64,000 nt of DNA from Phenylobacterium haematophilum (GTDB lineage: Bacteria > Pseudomonadota > Alphaproteobacteria > Caulobacterales > Caulobacteraceae), in the NCBI RefSeq assembly GCF_014196295.1, contig NZ_JACIDK010000002.1:124001-188000 (forward strand), given 5' to 3'. Position 1 is the stretch's first letter. The number at the start of each line of letters is the position of its first letter. The position numbers were made by a program, and so were the translations under genes. The notes under the pieces were generated by a model. That model ran no database searches. It was not told the DNA's origin and worked only from the letters and a program-made list of their open reading frames with translations. Shown one piece after another: positions 16,391-26,008 of this stretch.

Positions 16391-17359
16391 GTGTCGATTC
16401 ATCCCCTCCGTTCGGAAGCTAGCGCCCGTGGCGCGCGGATGCTCCGCACGGCGATGGGGCCTCATATCGCCGCCTGGCTCGAAGAGCCGACGATCGTCGA
16501 GGTGATGCTAAATCCGGACGGTCGACTCTGGATCGACCGCCTAAGCTCGGGTTTGGAAGACACGGGCGAGAGGTTGTCTGCGCACGATGGCGAGCGGATC
16601 ATTCGCCTCGTCGCGCACCACATCGGCGTCGAGGTCCACGCTGAACGACCGCGCGTTTCAGCAGAGCTGCCGGAAAGTGGCGAACGGTTCGAAGGCCTGG
16701 TGCCTCCTGTAGCTATCGCTCCGACCTTCGCTATCCGTAAGCCGGCGGTCGCCGTCTTCACACTAGACGACTATGTCGCCGCCGGCATCATGTCCGCCGG
16801 TCAGGCCGGCATGCTCCGCGCTGCCGTGTCTGATCGACGCAACATCCTGGTCGCTGGCGGCACCTCGACCGGCAAGACCACCCTCACTAACGCGCTGCTC
16901 GCCGAAGTGGCGAAATCGTCGCACCGGGTGGTCCTGATCGAAGACACGCGCGAGCTGCAATGCGCAGCGCCCAATCTCGTGGCGCTCCGCACCAAGGATG
17001 GGGTCGCAAGCCTCGCCGATCTCGTGCGGTCGTCGCTCCGCTTGCGACCTGACCGCATCCCGATCGGCGAAGTCCGCGGCGCCGAGGCGCTTGATCTCTT
17101 GAAGGCATGGGGCACCGGACACCCCGGCGGGATAGGCACCATCCACGCCGGCTCCGGCCTCGGCGCGCTGCGTCGCATGGAGCAACTGATCCAGGAAGCG
17201 GTGGTCACCGTTCCGCGCGCGCTCATCGCGGAAACGATCGACCTGGTCGCTGTCCTGAGCGGCCGAGGGTCGGAACGCCGATTGGCGGAACTGACGCGGG
17301 TCGAAGGACTCGACGCCCAAGGCGACTTTTTCCTCAGCCCGTATGGAGACCAACCATGA
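16391..17359 (+). CDS. trbB: TrbB secretion ATPase (VirB11-like)
   Basis: A 322-aa hexameric traffic ATPase. Walker A is [16 protein letters not shown], the Asp box is [10 protein letters not shown], Walker B is [16 protein letters not shown], and the His box is [12 protein letters not shown]. It powers pilus assembly and DNA transfer from the cytosolic face of the channel. GTG at 16391 ([18 protein letters not shown]) is chosen because relatives begin there and GAGG lies upstream, rather than the ATG nine codons earlier. The stop overlaps the trbC start. Confidence 0.95.
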   Translation: MSIHPLRSEASARGARMLRTAMGPHIAAWLEEPTIVEVMLNPDGRLWIDRLSSGLEDTGERLSAHDGERIIRLVAHHIGVEVHAERPRVSAELPESGERFEGLVPPVAIAPTFAIRKPAVAVFTLDDYVAAGIMSAGQAGMLRAAVSDRRNILVAGGTSTGKTTLTNALLAEVAKSSHRVVLIEDTRELQCAAPNLVALRTKDGVASLADLVRSSLRLRPDRIPIGEVRGAEALDLLKAWGTGHPGGIGTIHAGSGLGALRRMEQLIQEAVVTVPRALIAETIDLVAVLSGRGSERRLAELTRVEGLDAQGDFFLSPYGDQP

Positions 17360-17709
17360 CTAATCGCGCACCATCTGATCGTTGCCTGCTGGGCGGCGCC
17401 CTGAATCGACTGACCGCGATCAGCACCACGGCGATGCTTTCGGTGATGCTGAGCGGCCCGGCCCACGCGGCCGGTTCGTCGATGCCCTGGGAGGCGCCGC
17501 TTCAGAGCATTCTCGAGTCCATCGAAGGTCCCGTGGCGAAAATCGTCGCGGTGATCATCATCATCGTGACCGGTCTGACCCTTGCGTTCGGTGACACGTC
17601 CGGCGGTTTCCGTCGGCTCATCCAGATCGTGTTCGGGCTGTCCATCGCATTCGCCGCGTCCAGCTTCTTCCTGTCGTTCTTCAGCTTCGGCGGCGGGGCG
17701 CTGGTCTGA
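17356..17709 (+). CDS. trbC: TrbC conjugative pilin
   Basis: A 117-aa prepilin. A long signal peptide ends at GPAHA-AGSS, then comes the mature pilin with two hydrophobic helices (KIVAVIIIIVTGLTLAFG and IVFGLSIAFAASSFFLSFF). It is processed by signal peptidase and TraF, and subunits form the conjugative pilus. The ATGA overlap with trbB and TGATG with trbD show a compact operon. Length and topology match VirB2/TrbC. Confidence 0.9.
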   Translation: MTNRAPSDRCLLGGALNRLTAISTTAMLSVMLSGPAHAAGSSMPWEAPLQSILESIEGPVAKIVAVIIIIVTGLTLAFGDTSGGFRRLIQIVFGLSIAFAASSFFLSFFSFGGGALV

Positions 17710-17978
17710 TGGACGCCAGCGAGCCGATCTCTGGCTTCATGGCGCCGGTCCGTCGCGCGCTCACCGAGCCGATCTTGCTCGCAGGCGCGCCTCGCGCCGT
17801 CGCGATCGCCAACGGCACGCTGGCAGGCGCGATCGGCCTTGGCCTGCGGCTATGGATCGCCGGCATCGTAATCTGGGCGATTGGGCATTTCATGGCGGTA
17901 TGGGCCGCCAAGCGCGACGCCCAGTTCGTCGACGTCGCCCGCCGCCATCTGCGCTACCCAAGCTGGATGCGGGTCTGA
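17709..17978 (+). CDS. trbD: TrbD mating-channel membrane protein (VirB3-like)
   Basis: An 89-aa protein with a hydrophobic double helix (NGTLAGAIGLGLRLWIAGIV and IWAIGHFMAVWA) and a polar C-terminus ending PSWMRV. The size and position between trbC and trbE fit TrbD, the VirB3-like inner-membrane subunit that works with the TrbE ATPase. The start overlaps the trbC stop. Confidence 0.9.
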   Translation: MDASEPISGFMAPVRRALTEPILLAGAPRAVAIANGTLAGAIGLGLRLWIAGIVIWAIGHFMAVWAAKRDAQFVDVARRHLRYPSWMRV

Positions 17979-17982
17979 TCAT

Positions 17983-20417
17983 ATGATGAGCCTCCGCGAA
18001 TACCGCGGCCGCGCCGCGTCCCTCCCGGACTTCCTGCCTTGGGCGGCGTTGGTCGGCGAAGGTGTCGTCCTCAACAAGGATGGCTCGCTGCAGCGTTCCG
18101 CCCGGTTTCGGGGGCCGGACCTCGATTCGGCCACACCCGCCGAACTGGTCGCCACGACGGCTCGCCTCAATGGCGCTCTGCGCCGGCTCGGTTCCGGCTG
18201 GTCAATCTTTGTCGAAGCTCAGCGTGTCGCTGCGAACACCTATCCGGACGACAGATTCCCCGATCCTGTTTCAGCGTTGGTGGAGCGTGAACGCCGCGAG
18301 CAGTTCAAGGAGGAGGGCGCGCATTTCGAAAGCCGTTACTTCATCACGTTGCTCTGGATGCCGCCGGCCGAGGACGCAGCCCGGGCAGAGAGTTGGCTCT
18401 ACGAGGGTCGAGCCCGCACCGGCGTCGATCCTTGGGAGCAGGTGAAGGGGTTCGTCGATCGCAGCGACAGGAGGTGCAGCTGCTGGAGGGTTTCCTTCCC
18501 GAAATCGCCTGGCTCGATGACGCCGAGACCCTGACCTACCTTCACTCGACCGTCTCGACCAAACGGCAGCGCGTGCGCGTTCCTGAAACGCCCATGCATC
18601 TTGATGCCTTGCTCGCGGACGAGCCCTTGGTCGGAGGGCTCGAACCTCGGTTGGGTTCCGCGTTCCTGCGCACCCTCACCATCATCGGCTTCCCGAGCGC
18701 CACGTTTCCCGGGCTCCTCGATGAGCTCAACCGGCTCGCGTTTCCCTACCGCTGGTCGACGCGCGCCATGATGCTCGACAAGACCGACGCGACCAAATTG
18801 CTCGCGCGGATTCGTCGCCAATGGTTTGCCAAGCGCAAGTCTGTCGCGGCCATCCTCAAGGAGGTGATGACCAACGAAGCTTCGGCTCTCGTCGACAACG
18901 ATGCAGCCAACAAGGCCGCCGATGCCGACCTGGCCCTGCAGGAACTCGGCTCTGACTATGTCGGACAAGCCTATGTCACAGCGACGGTCACCGTCTGGGA
19001 CGGCGATCCAAACGTGGTCGCTGAGAAGCTCCGTCTCGTCGAGAAGGTTATCCAGGGCCGAGACTTCACCGTCATCGCCGAGAGCATGAATGCCGTCGAG
19101 GCGTGGCTTGGGAGCTTGCCCGGCCACGTCTACGCGAACGTCCGCCAGCCTCCTCTATCGACACTCAATCTCGCCCACATGATCCCCCTTTCGGCCGTGT
19201 GGGCGGGTCCGGAACGGGACGAGCACCTCGGTGCGCCCCCCTTGCTGTACGGCAAGACCGAGGGCTCGACCCCGTTCCGGTTCTCTCTCCACGTCGGAGA
19301 CGTCGGCCACACCTTGGTCGTAGGCCCGACTGGCGCCGGCAAGTCGGTTCTGCTGGCGCTCATGGCCCTTCAATTCCGCCGATATGCCGGCGCCCAGATC
19401 TTTGCCTTCGATTTCGGAGGCTCGATCCGCGCCGCTGCGCTCGCCTGCGGTGGCGACTGGCAGGATCTCGGTGGCAGTTTGAGCGACGATTTTGGCGATG
19501 GTGTCCAACTTCAGCCACTCGCCCGGATTGACGAACCCGCCGAGCGCGCATGGGCCGCTGAGTGGCTGGCGGTCATCCTGAGCGGCGAAGGCCTGACCGT
19601 CGACCCCGCTGCTAAGGAACACCTCTGGTCAGCGCTGTCTTCACTGGCTTCAGCGCCACGCGGCGAGCGCACGCTGACAGGCTTGGCCGTCCTGCTTCAG
19701 TCCCAGGCACTGAAGCAGGCGCTTCAGCCATATCTGGTCGGCGGGCCGTGGGGGCGCCTGCTTGACGCCGAGACCGAACGTCTGGGCGACGCCGACTTTC
19801 AGGCGTTCGAAACCGAAGGCCTGGTTGGCGCGGGCTCGGCGGCCGCGGTGCTGTCGTACCTCTTTCACCGCATTGAGGGACGGCTCGACGGTTCGCCCAC
19901 ACTCATCATCATCGACGAGGGCTGGCTCGTACTCGACAGCCCGGGCTTCGCCGCCCAGCTGCGCGAGTGGCTCAAGACCCTGCGAAAGAAGAACGCCAGC
20001 GTCGTCTTCGCCACCCAAAGCCTCGCCGACATCGAAACGAGCGCGATTGCGCCCGCGATCATCGAGAGCTGCCCGACCCGGATTTTTCTCCCGAACGAAC
20101 GAGCTTTCGAGCCGCAGATCGCCGCGATCTACCAACGTTTCGGTTTGAACGATCGCCAGATTGAGATTCTCAGTCGGGCGGCGCCCAAGCGCGACTATTA
20201 CTGCCAGTCGCGCCGGGGAAATCGCCTGTTCGAGCTCGGACTGGGCGAGGTCGCGATGACGTTCGTCGCCGCGTCCGCAAAGGCCGATCAACTCCGCATC
20301 GATGAACTCATGAGTGAGCACGGCCGCGACGGTTTCGCAGCCGCCTGGCTACGCGCGCGCGGCGCTGGTTGGGCGGCTGAACTTCTCCCATCCGCGCAAG
20401 AGGAGCCTGACCAATGA
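17983..20417 (+). pseudogene. trbE: TrbE (VirB4-like ATPase) split by a frameshift
   Basis: The N-terminal part (MMSLREYRGRAASLPDFLPW to WEQVKGFVDRSD) is read from 17983 and would stop at 18534. The rest (EVQLLEGFLPEIAWLDDAET onward) continues in another frame from about 18472 to 20417, with Walker A GPTGAGKS at 19323-19346 and Walker B LIIIDEGWLVLDSP. Restoring one base near 18469-18474 (caggagg) rejoins an 811-residue TrbE of normal size. TrbE energises pilus assembly and is essential in related systems, so transfer is probably lost unless this is a sequencing error or recoding. Confidence 0.8.
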
Positions 20418-21163
20418 CCTCCCGTTTCCTCCGTCGCACCATGCTCGCCGCCGTGGCGGCCGCATCGCTGTGCACGTTCTCCGCCCCGGCGCACGCTCAG
20501 TTCGGCGGCATCGTTTACGATCCGACCAACTACGCTTCGAACGTGCTCCAAGCCGCGCGCGCTCTCGAACAGATCAACAATCAAATCCAGAGCCTGCAGA
20601 ACGAAGCCACTTCGCTGCTCAACCAGGCGCGGAACCTCACGTCCCTGCCGCTGAATCAGCTTGCTGAGCTTCAGGGCCAGTTCCAGCGGACTCAGCAGTT
20701 GCTCGGCCAAGCCCAGCGGCTTGCCTACAACGTCCAGAATATCGATACCGCTTTCCAGCAGCGCTATCGCGGCTCCAACCTGACCGGCAGCGACCGCGCG
20801 CTGGTCGAGGATGCGCAGAGCCGCTGGGAAAACAGCGTCGCGGCGTTCGAAGATGCGCTGAAAGTGCAGGCCGGCGTCGTCGGCAACATCGACAGCTCAC
20901 GCACCACGCTCGACCGCCTCGTCACCGCCAGTCAATCCGCCGATGGCGCGCTGCAGGCCGCTCAGGCCGGCAATCAGCTCGTGGCGTTACAGTCCCAGCA
21001 ACTTGCCGACCTGACGGCGTTGGTCGCCGCGCAAGGGCGGGCCCAGTCGCTCGACATGGCCCAGCGCGCTGCGGCGCAGGCCCAGGCGCGCGAGCAGCTT
21101 CGCCGTTTCCTGACGCCCGGCGTCGGCTACCAGCCCGGCAATGCCCGGATGTTCCACGACTAG
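20414..21163 (+). CDS. trbJ: TrbJ (VirB5-like) periplasmic protein
   Basis: A 249-aa secreted protein. The signal peptide ends SAPAHA-QFGG, followed by the conserved VYDPTNYASNVLQAARALEQ and long amphipathic helices rich in Gln and Asn (NQIQSLQNEATSLLNQARNL). TrbJ/VirB5 is a minor pilus-tip component and helps in entry exclusion in IncP. It overlaps the trbE stop by ATGA. Complete. Confidence 0.9.
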   Translation: MTSRFLRRTMLAAVAAASLCTFSAPAHAQFGGIVYDPTNYASNVLQAARALEQINNQIQSLQNEATSLLNQARNLTSLPLNQLAELQGQFQRTQQLLGQAQRLAYNVQNIDTAFQQRYRGSNLTGSDRALVEDAQSRWENSVAAFEDALKVQAGVVGNIDSSRTTLDRLVTASQSADGALQAAQAGNQLVALQSQQLADLTALVAAQGRAQSLDMAQRAAAQAQAREQLRRFLTPGVGYQPGNARMFHD

Positions 21164-21166
21164 ACC

Positions 21167-21472
21167 GTGGACACCAAGTTGTTCGCCCGCATCGGAGCCG
21201 TCATCTTCATCGCGATCGCCATCACGATGACGGCGATCGAAATGGCCCGCGCCCCGGACGTCCCCCGGGACGCGGCGCCCCTGGCGCGGCCCGATAGCCA
21301 ACCCGACGATCCGCTGCTTCTGGAATTGCGCCGCTGCCAGGCGCTTGGCGCTGACGGCGCCTCCGATCGTGATTGTCTTCGCGCCTGGGCCGAGAACCGC
21401 CGTCGGTTCCTCACGCCGTCAGCCCGCCCCGCCGGCGCCATCGCCGACGATCGTCCGCACAGGGAGAATTGA
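21167..21472 (+). CDS. TrbK-alt, putative entry exclusion protein
   Basis: A 101-aa protein with one N-terminal membrane anchor (ARIGAVIFIAIAITMTAIEM) and a short periplasmic domain with a conserved Cys pair (LRRCQALGADGASDRDCLRAW). This matches the TrbK-alt family that replaces lipoprotein TrbK in alphaproteobacterial trb operons and is annotated as entry exclusion. The GTG start at 21167 lies 3 bp after trbJ. The exclusion function is inferred from family name and position. Confidence 0.8.
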   Translation: MDTKLFARIGAVIFIAIAITMTAIEMARAPDVPRDAAPLARPDSQPDDPLLLELRRCQALGADGASDRDCLRAWAENRRRFLTPSARPAGAIADDRPHREN

Positions 21473-21474
21473 CC

Positions 21475-22782
21475 ATGGGCGGCACCGGCGTCGTCGATCG
21501 CTTTCTCGAAGTCTTCACCCGCTACATCGACAGCGGTTTCGGCCTCCTGGGCGGCGAAGTCGCCTTCATCGCCACCACTCTGATCGTCATCGATGTGACG
21601 CTCGCAGCCCTGTTCTGGAGCTGGGGCGCCGACGACGACATCTTCGCACGGCTCGTCAAGAAGACGCTGTTCGTGGGCGTCTTCGCCTACATCATCGGCA
21701 ACTGGAACAGCCTCGCGCGGATCGTCTTCGAAAGCTTCGCCGGCCTCGGCCTCAAGGCCTCCGGAACGGGCTTCACGGCCACGGAACTGCTTCAGCCCGG
21801 GCGGGTCGCGCAAGTCGGCATGGACGCCGGCCGACCCATCCTGGAGTCGATCTCGGACCTCATGGGCTGGGTCTCGTTCTTCGAGAACTTCGTCCAGATC
21901 GCCGCCCTGCTCATCGCGTGGCTCTTCATCATCCTGGCGTTCTTCATCCTCGCCGTGCAGCTCTTCATTACGCTGATTGAGTTCAAGCTGGCGACGCTGT
22001 GCGGCTTCGTGCTGATCCCGTTTGGCCTGTTCGGAAAGACCGCATTCATGGCCGAGCGCGTGCTCGGACATGTGATCTCATCCGGCGTGAAGGTGCTGGT
22101 GCTGGCCGTCATCGTAGGCATCGGCTCGACGCTGTTCGATGAATTCCGCGCGGGCTTCGGCGGCGGCCAGCCGTCGATCGAAGACGCCATGACCATCGTG
22201 CTCGCATCGCTTTGCTTGCTCGGACTGGGCATCTTCGGCCCGGGCATCGCGACCGGCATTGTTTCCGGCGGGCCACAGCTCGGCGCCGGCGCCGCGGCAG
22301 GTACGGCGCTCGCCGCTGGCGGCGTGCTCGCAGGAGGCGTCGCCGGCGCGAAACTCGCCGCCGGAGCGGGCGCCAGCGCCGTAGCCGGGGCGGCCTCCGG
22401 CGGCGCGCGGGCGGCGGGCGGCGCGAGCGGCGCATACGCGCTAGGATCGGCCGGCAAGTCTGGCGCTGGCGCCATCGCCGGAGGGCTCGGCGCCGTCGGG
22501 CAGGCCGCCGGCAGCGCGGCGACCTCGCCCCTCCGCCGCGCGGCGGACTCCCTTCGTCAAAGCTTCCGCCAAGGCGCCCGGTCCTCGATCGGGGCGACCG
22601 GCGGAACTGTCACGGGCGGCGCAGCCGCCACGGAATCCGCACCCTCAGACCCGCCCGCCTGGGCGCGCGCCATGCGCCGCCGGCAGACCATGACCCACGG
22701 CGCGACCGTCGCCGCCCACACCCTGCGCGGCGGTGACGGCGGCGGCTCGGGCGCTGCCGTCGACGTAAGCCAGAAGGACTAG
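21475..22782 (+). CDS. trbL: TrbL (VirB6-like) polytopic membrane protein
   Basis: A 435-aa protein with about six membrane segments in the first 300 residues (VAFIATTLIVIDVTLAALFW, IAALLIAWLFIILAFFILAV and others). A Gly/Ala-rich stretch of more than 100 residues and a polar C-terminal tail follow. TrbL forms the inner-membrane pore of the channel. ATG at 21475 follows GGGAG. The low-complexity Ala/Gly region is a family trait, not a fusion. Confidence 0.9.
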   Translation: MGGTGVVDRFLEVFTRYIDSGFGLLGGEVAFIATTLIVIDVTLAALFWSWGADDDIFARLVKKTLFVGVFAYIIGNWNSLARIVFESFAGLGLKASGTGFTATELLQPGRVAQVGMDAGRPILESISDLMGWVSFFENFVQIAALLIAWLFIILAFFILAVQLFITLIEFKLATLCGFVLIPFGLFGKTAFMAERVLGHVISSGVKVLVLAVIVGIGSTLFDEFRAGFGGGQPSIEDAMTIVLASLCLLGLGIFGPGIATGIVSGGPQLGAGAAAGTALAAGGVLAGGVAGAKLAAGAGASAVAGAASGGARAAGGASGAYALGSAGKSGAGAIAGGLGAVGQAAGSAATSPLRRAADSLRQSFRQGARSSIGATGGTVTGGAAATESAPSDPPAWARAMRRRQTMTHGATVAAHTLRGGDGGGSGAAVDVSQKD

Positions 22783-22786
22783 GCCG

Positions 22787-23470
22787 ATGTTCAAGCGCCC
22801 CACCATCCGCTACGGCAAGACGCCCGAACCCGAGACGCCCTACCAGCGCGCCGGCCAAGCCTGGGACGACCGTATCGGCTCCGCGCGCGTTCAGGCGCGT
22901 AACTGGCGGCTTGCCTTCTTTGGAACGCTGGCGTTGTCCGGCGGCCTTACCGCCGGACTGGTCTGGCAATCCGCACGTGGCCACATCGTCCCGTGGGTGG
23001 TGGAGGTCGACAAGCTCGGCGAAGCGAGGGCGATCGAGCCCGCCACCGCGGATTACCGGCCGACCGATCCACAGGTCGCGTTCCATCTCGCGCGGTTCAT
23101 CGAACAGGTCCGGTCAATACCGGCCGACGCGATTATCGTCCGTCAGAACTGGTTGCGCGCTTACGAATTCACGACCGATCGCGGCGCGCTCGCGCTCAAC
23201 GACTATGCGCGGGCGAACGACCCGTTCGCCAACGTCGGCCGGGTGCAGGTCGCGGTCGATGTCTCGAGTGTCATTCGCGCCTCGCCGGATAGCTTCCGCG
23301 TCGCATGGACCGAACGCCGCTACCAGGACGGCGCTCTGGCCAGCACGGAGCGCTGGTCGGCGATTGTCACGGTCGTCCTCCAGCCCCCGCGGACGCCCGA
23401 CCAGCTCCGCAGAAATCCGCTGGGCTTGTTCGTCAACGCCATCAACTGGTCAAAGGAGCTGTCCCAATGA
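22787..23470 (+). CDS. trbF: TrbF (VirB8-like) channel scaffold
   Basis: A 227-aa bitopic protein: cytosolic N-terminus beginning MFKRPTIRYGKTPEPETPYQ, one membrane helix (LAFFGTLALSGGLTAGLVW), then a periplasmic VirB8-like fold including FIEQVRSIPADAIIVRQNWL. It nucleates the core complex with TrbG and TrbI. It begins 4 bp after trbL and overlaps trbG. Normal size. Confidence 0.93.
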   Translation: MFKRPTIRYGKTPEPETPYQRAGQAWDDRIGSARVQARNWRLAFFGTLALSGGLTAGLVWQSARGHIVPWVVEVDKLGEARAIEPATADYRPTDPQVAFHLARFIEQVRSIPADAIIVRQNWLRAYEFTTDRGALALNDYARANDPFANVGRVQVAVDVSSVIRASPDSFRVAWTERRYQDGALASTERWSAIVTVVLQPPRTPDQLRRNPLGLFVNAINWSKELSQ

Positions 23471-24522
23471 CCCTGCCGCTGCTTAAGATCCCCGCGATTA
23501 CGATCGCACGCGGTTACGGTTTTACGACGATCCGTAAGCCCGGACTTGCACCGATGCTTCTGTCGGCAGCCATGCTGTCGGCCTGCGCCACGCGTGGGAC
23601 TCCACCGCCGGACATCAGTTATGATTCGCCCGTTGTAGCGGTTGAAACGCCAGCGCCGCCGGCGTCCAGGGTCGAAGTCGTCGCCGTCCCTGAGCCGCTG
23701 CCGCTCCCCGGCCAGCTGAAACCGGTCGATGAAACGCCGCGCTCCGCTGAGGAAGCCGACCCTCGGACGCGGGTCGGCACGGCCAACGCGGCCGCAAGGA
23801 TCGAGCCTGTCCGAGACGGATTCATCAACGCCATGCAGGTCTATCCCTGGACGGACGGCGCGCTCTACCAGCTCTACACGGCACCGGGACAGGTCACCGA
23901 CATCATGCTGCAAGAAGGCGAGCAGCTGGTTGGGCCAGGCCCCGTTGCGGCCGGCGACACCGTTCGCTGGATTATTGGCGATACGACAAGCGGCGCCGGT
24001 CCGACGCAGCGCATGCACATCCTGGTGAAGCCCACACGGCCCGATCTCGTCACCAATCTGGTCATCAACACCGATCGTCGGACGTATCACCTGGAGCTTC
24101 GCGCAACCCAGCGCACATGGATGGCGTCAGTCTCATGGACCTATCCGGCCGACCAGCTGATTGCGCTGCGCGGACAGAACGCTGCAGCGCAAGCGGCGAC
24201 GCCGGTCGCGGCTGGCGTCGATATCAATGCACTCAATTTTCGCTACCGCATCACCGGCGACAATCCCGCCTGGCGCCCGCTGCGCACCTTCGATGACGGC
24301 CGTCAGGTCTTCATCGAGTTCCCCGCGGGCATAGGCCAAGGCGAGCTGCCGCCGATCTTCGTCGTCGGCGCGGACGGCGGCGGAGAGCTGGTCAACTATC
24401 GGGTCGCCGGCCGCCACATCATCGTGGACCGGCTGTTCGCCGCCGCCGAGCTGAAGCTCGGGGATCGACGCACCGAGCAGCGTGTGCGCATCGAGCGCAC
24501 CGACGGGAGGGATCGGCGATGA
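23467..24522 (+). CDS. trbG: TrbG (VirB9-like) outer-membrane core protein
   Basis: A 351-aa protein. The N-terminus carries a lipobox-like LSAC ending at Cys40, then a Pro-rich linker (AVETPAPPASRVEVVAVPEP). The VirB9 beta domain follows (INAMQVYPWTDGALYQLYTA, THILVKP-like MHILVKPTRPDLVTNLVIN, TYHLELRATQRTWMASVSW). It builds the outer-membrane ring with TrbI and possibly a lipoprotein partner. ATGA overlaps occur on both sides. TrbG and not TrbH is called from length and motifs. Confidence 0.92.
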   Translation: MTLPLLKIPAITIARGYGFTTIRKPGLAPMLLSAAMLSACATRGTPPPDISYDSPVVAVETPAPPASRVEVVAVPEPLPLPGQLKPVDETPRSAEEADPRTRVGTANAAARIEPVRDGFINAMQVYPWTDGALYQLYTAPGQVTDIMLQEGEQLVGPGPVAAGDTVRWIIGDTTSGAGPTQRMHILVKPTRPDLVTNLVINTDRRTYHLELRATQRTWMASVSWTYPADQLIALRGQNAAAQAATPVAAGVDINALNFRYRITGDNPAWRPLRTFDDGRQVFIEFPAGIGQGELPPIFVVGADGGGELVNYRVAGRHIIVDRLFAAAELKLGDRRTEQRVRIERTDGRDRR

Positions 24523-25775
24523 CCGAGGGTGATCGAGACCGGGAGGCGGAGGAAGAGGCGCCGCCGCGGCGTGATCCCCCGCCCGACCTTCGGCTGCGAG
24601 GAGATCCGCCGCGAGTGATGCGGCTCTCCCGCAGGGCCCTCGGCTTGATGGCGGCCGTCGCGAGCATCGCGATCGGCGGCGCCTTGATCTACGCCCTCCA
24701 GCCGCAGAACAGGCGCGCTGGCGAGGAGCTCTACAACACCGACAGCCGCACAAAAGCCGAGGTGATTACAAGCGCGCCTCAAGACTACGGCCAGGCGCCC
24801 CGGCTTGGTCCGCCACTCCCGGGAGATCTTGGTCGTCCGATCGTCAGCGCGCAGGAGCGAGGACAGCTCGTACCGACTCCGCCGATCGGCGGAAGCGCGT
24901 CTGCGCCTCCGCCCAGCGCCGAAGAGACCGCTCGGCAGCAAGAACGGCAAAGGTCGCTTCAGGAGCGCGATGCCGCACGGACGAGCAGTGTATTCCTGGG
25001 CCGGCAGAACACGGGAGGCAACGCCGGCGTCGCCAGCCCTGCCTCCCTAGGTTCATTGCTCGGGGTCGGCGGCCTTGGTGCACAATCACCCGCCGCCGCG
25101 ACGCCAGCGACAGCCGCGCCAGCGTCGGGATCAGATCGACGCGCCTTCCTGAACGCGGCGATGGATCGCCGGACGGTCAGCGCCGAGCGGCTCGTCGCCC
25201 CGGCGTCGCCGTACATCTTGCAGGCGGGAAGTATCATCTCGGCAGCGCTCATCACGGGATTACGCTCCGACCTGCCCGGTCAGGTCACCGCCCAGGTATC
25301 GGAGAATGTCTACGATAGCCCCACCGGGCGCATCCTGCTGATACCTCAGGGATCACGCCTGATCGGTGACTATGATGACCAGGTTGGCTTTGGTCAGCGC
25401 CGGGTCCTGCTCGCCTGGACTCGCTTGATCCTGCCAGATGGACAATCGATCGTGCTCGAGCGTCTGCCAGCAGGGGATGCGACGGGGTTTGCTGGGCTGG
25501 AAGATCGCGTCAATCAGCATTGGGGCGCCTTGGCCAAGGCGGCCGGTCTATCGACTCTTCTCAGCTTCGGCGCCCAGCTCGCCGCGGAGGATGGGTCGAG
25601 TGAACTCGTGCGCGCGCTCCGCGATGGCGGCCAGAACACGCTGAACCAGGCCGGGCAGGAGATCGTCCGCCGCCAGCTGAATGTGCCGCCCTCTCTCACT
25701 GTGCGTCCCGGTTTCCCGGTGCGGGTTGTCGTAAGCCGCGACTTGGTATTGGCGCCTTGGGCGGGTGCGAAATGA
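24519..25775 (+). CDS. trbI: TrbI (VirB10-like) channel protein
   Basis: A 418-aa protein. An acidic/basic cytosolic N-terminus is followed by one membrane helix (LMAAVASIAIGGALIYALQP), a Pro/Gln-rich linker, and the VirB10 barrel domain from about residue 230 (YILQAGSIISAALITGLRSD, IPQGSRLIGDYDDQVGFGQ, LPAGDATGFAGLEDRVNQHW). It spans both membranes and gates the channel. It overlaps both neighbours by four bases. Complete. Confidence 0.94.
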   Translation: MTEGDRDREAEEEAPPRRDPPPDLRLRGDPPRVMRLSRRALGLMAAVASIAIGGALIYALQPQNRRAGEELYNTDSRTKAEVITSAPQDYGQAPRLGPPLPGDLGRPIVSAQERGQLVPTPPIGGSASAPPPSAEETARQQERQRSLQERDAARTSSVFLGRQNTGGNAGVASPASLGSLLGVGGLGAQSPAAATPATAAPASGSDRRAFLNAAMDRRTVSAERLVAPASPYILQAGSIISAALITGLRSDLPGQVTAQVSENVYDSPTGRILLIPQGSRLIGDYDDQVGFGQRRVLLAWTRLILPDGQSIVLERLPAGDATGFAGLEDRVNQHWGALAKAAGLSTLLSFGAQLAAEDGSSELVRALRDGGQNTLNQAGQEIVRRQLNVPPSLTVRPGFPVRVVVSRDLVLAPWAGAK

Positions 25776-26008
25776 CGGCCCTGAAGCTCGGCGCCATTGC
25801 CGAAGAGCGGCCGGTCCGCTTGACGATCGAATTGCCCGCTGCCGTGTTTCGCGACTTGACCGCCTACGGCGAAGTTCTGGCGCGGGAAACAGGAGAGGCG
25901 AAGCCGATCGAGCCGGCGCGTTTGGTTGCCCCGATGCTCTCGCGATTCATGGCGACCGATCGCGGCTTCGGCAAGCTGCGCCGATCATCGGGTTCTCAAG
26001 GCGGATAG
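25772..26008 (+). CDS. DUF2274 domain protein
   Basis: A 78-aa protein (MTALKLGAIAEERPVRLTIE, then PAAVFRDLTAYGEVLARETG, then PARLVAPMLSRFMATDRGF), the typical DUF2274 pattern. The family closes trb operons in alphaproteobacterial ICEs. The fold resembles a ribbon-helix-helix regulator, but no function is known. ATGA overlap with trbI. Its stop overlaps the convergent LysR gene by 13 bp. Confidence 0.85.
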   Translation: MTALKLGAIAEERPVRLTIELPAAVFRDLTAYGEVLARETGEAKPIEPARLVAPMLSRFMATDRGFGKLRRSSGSQGG

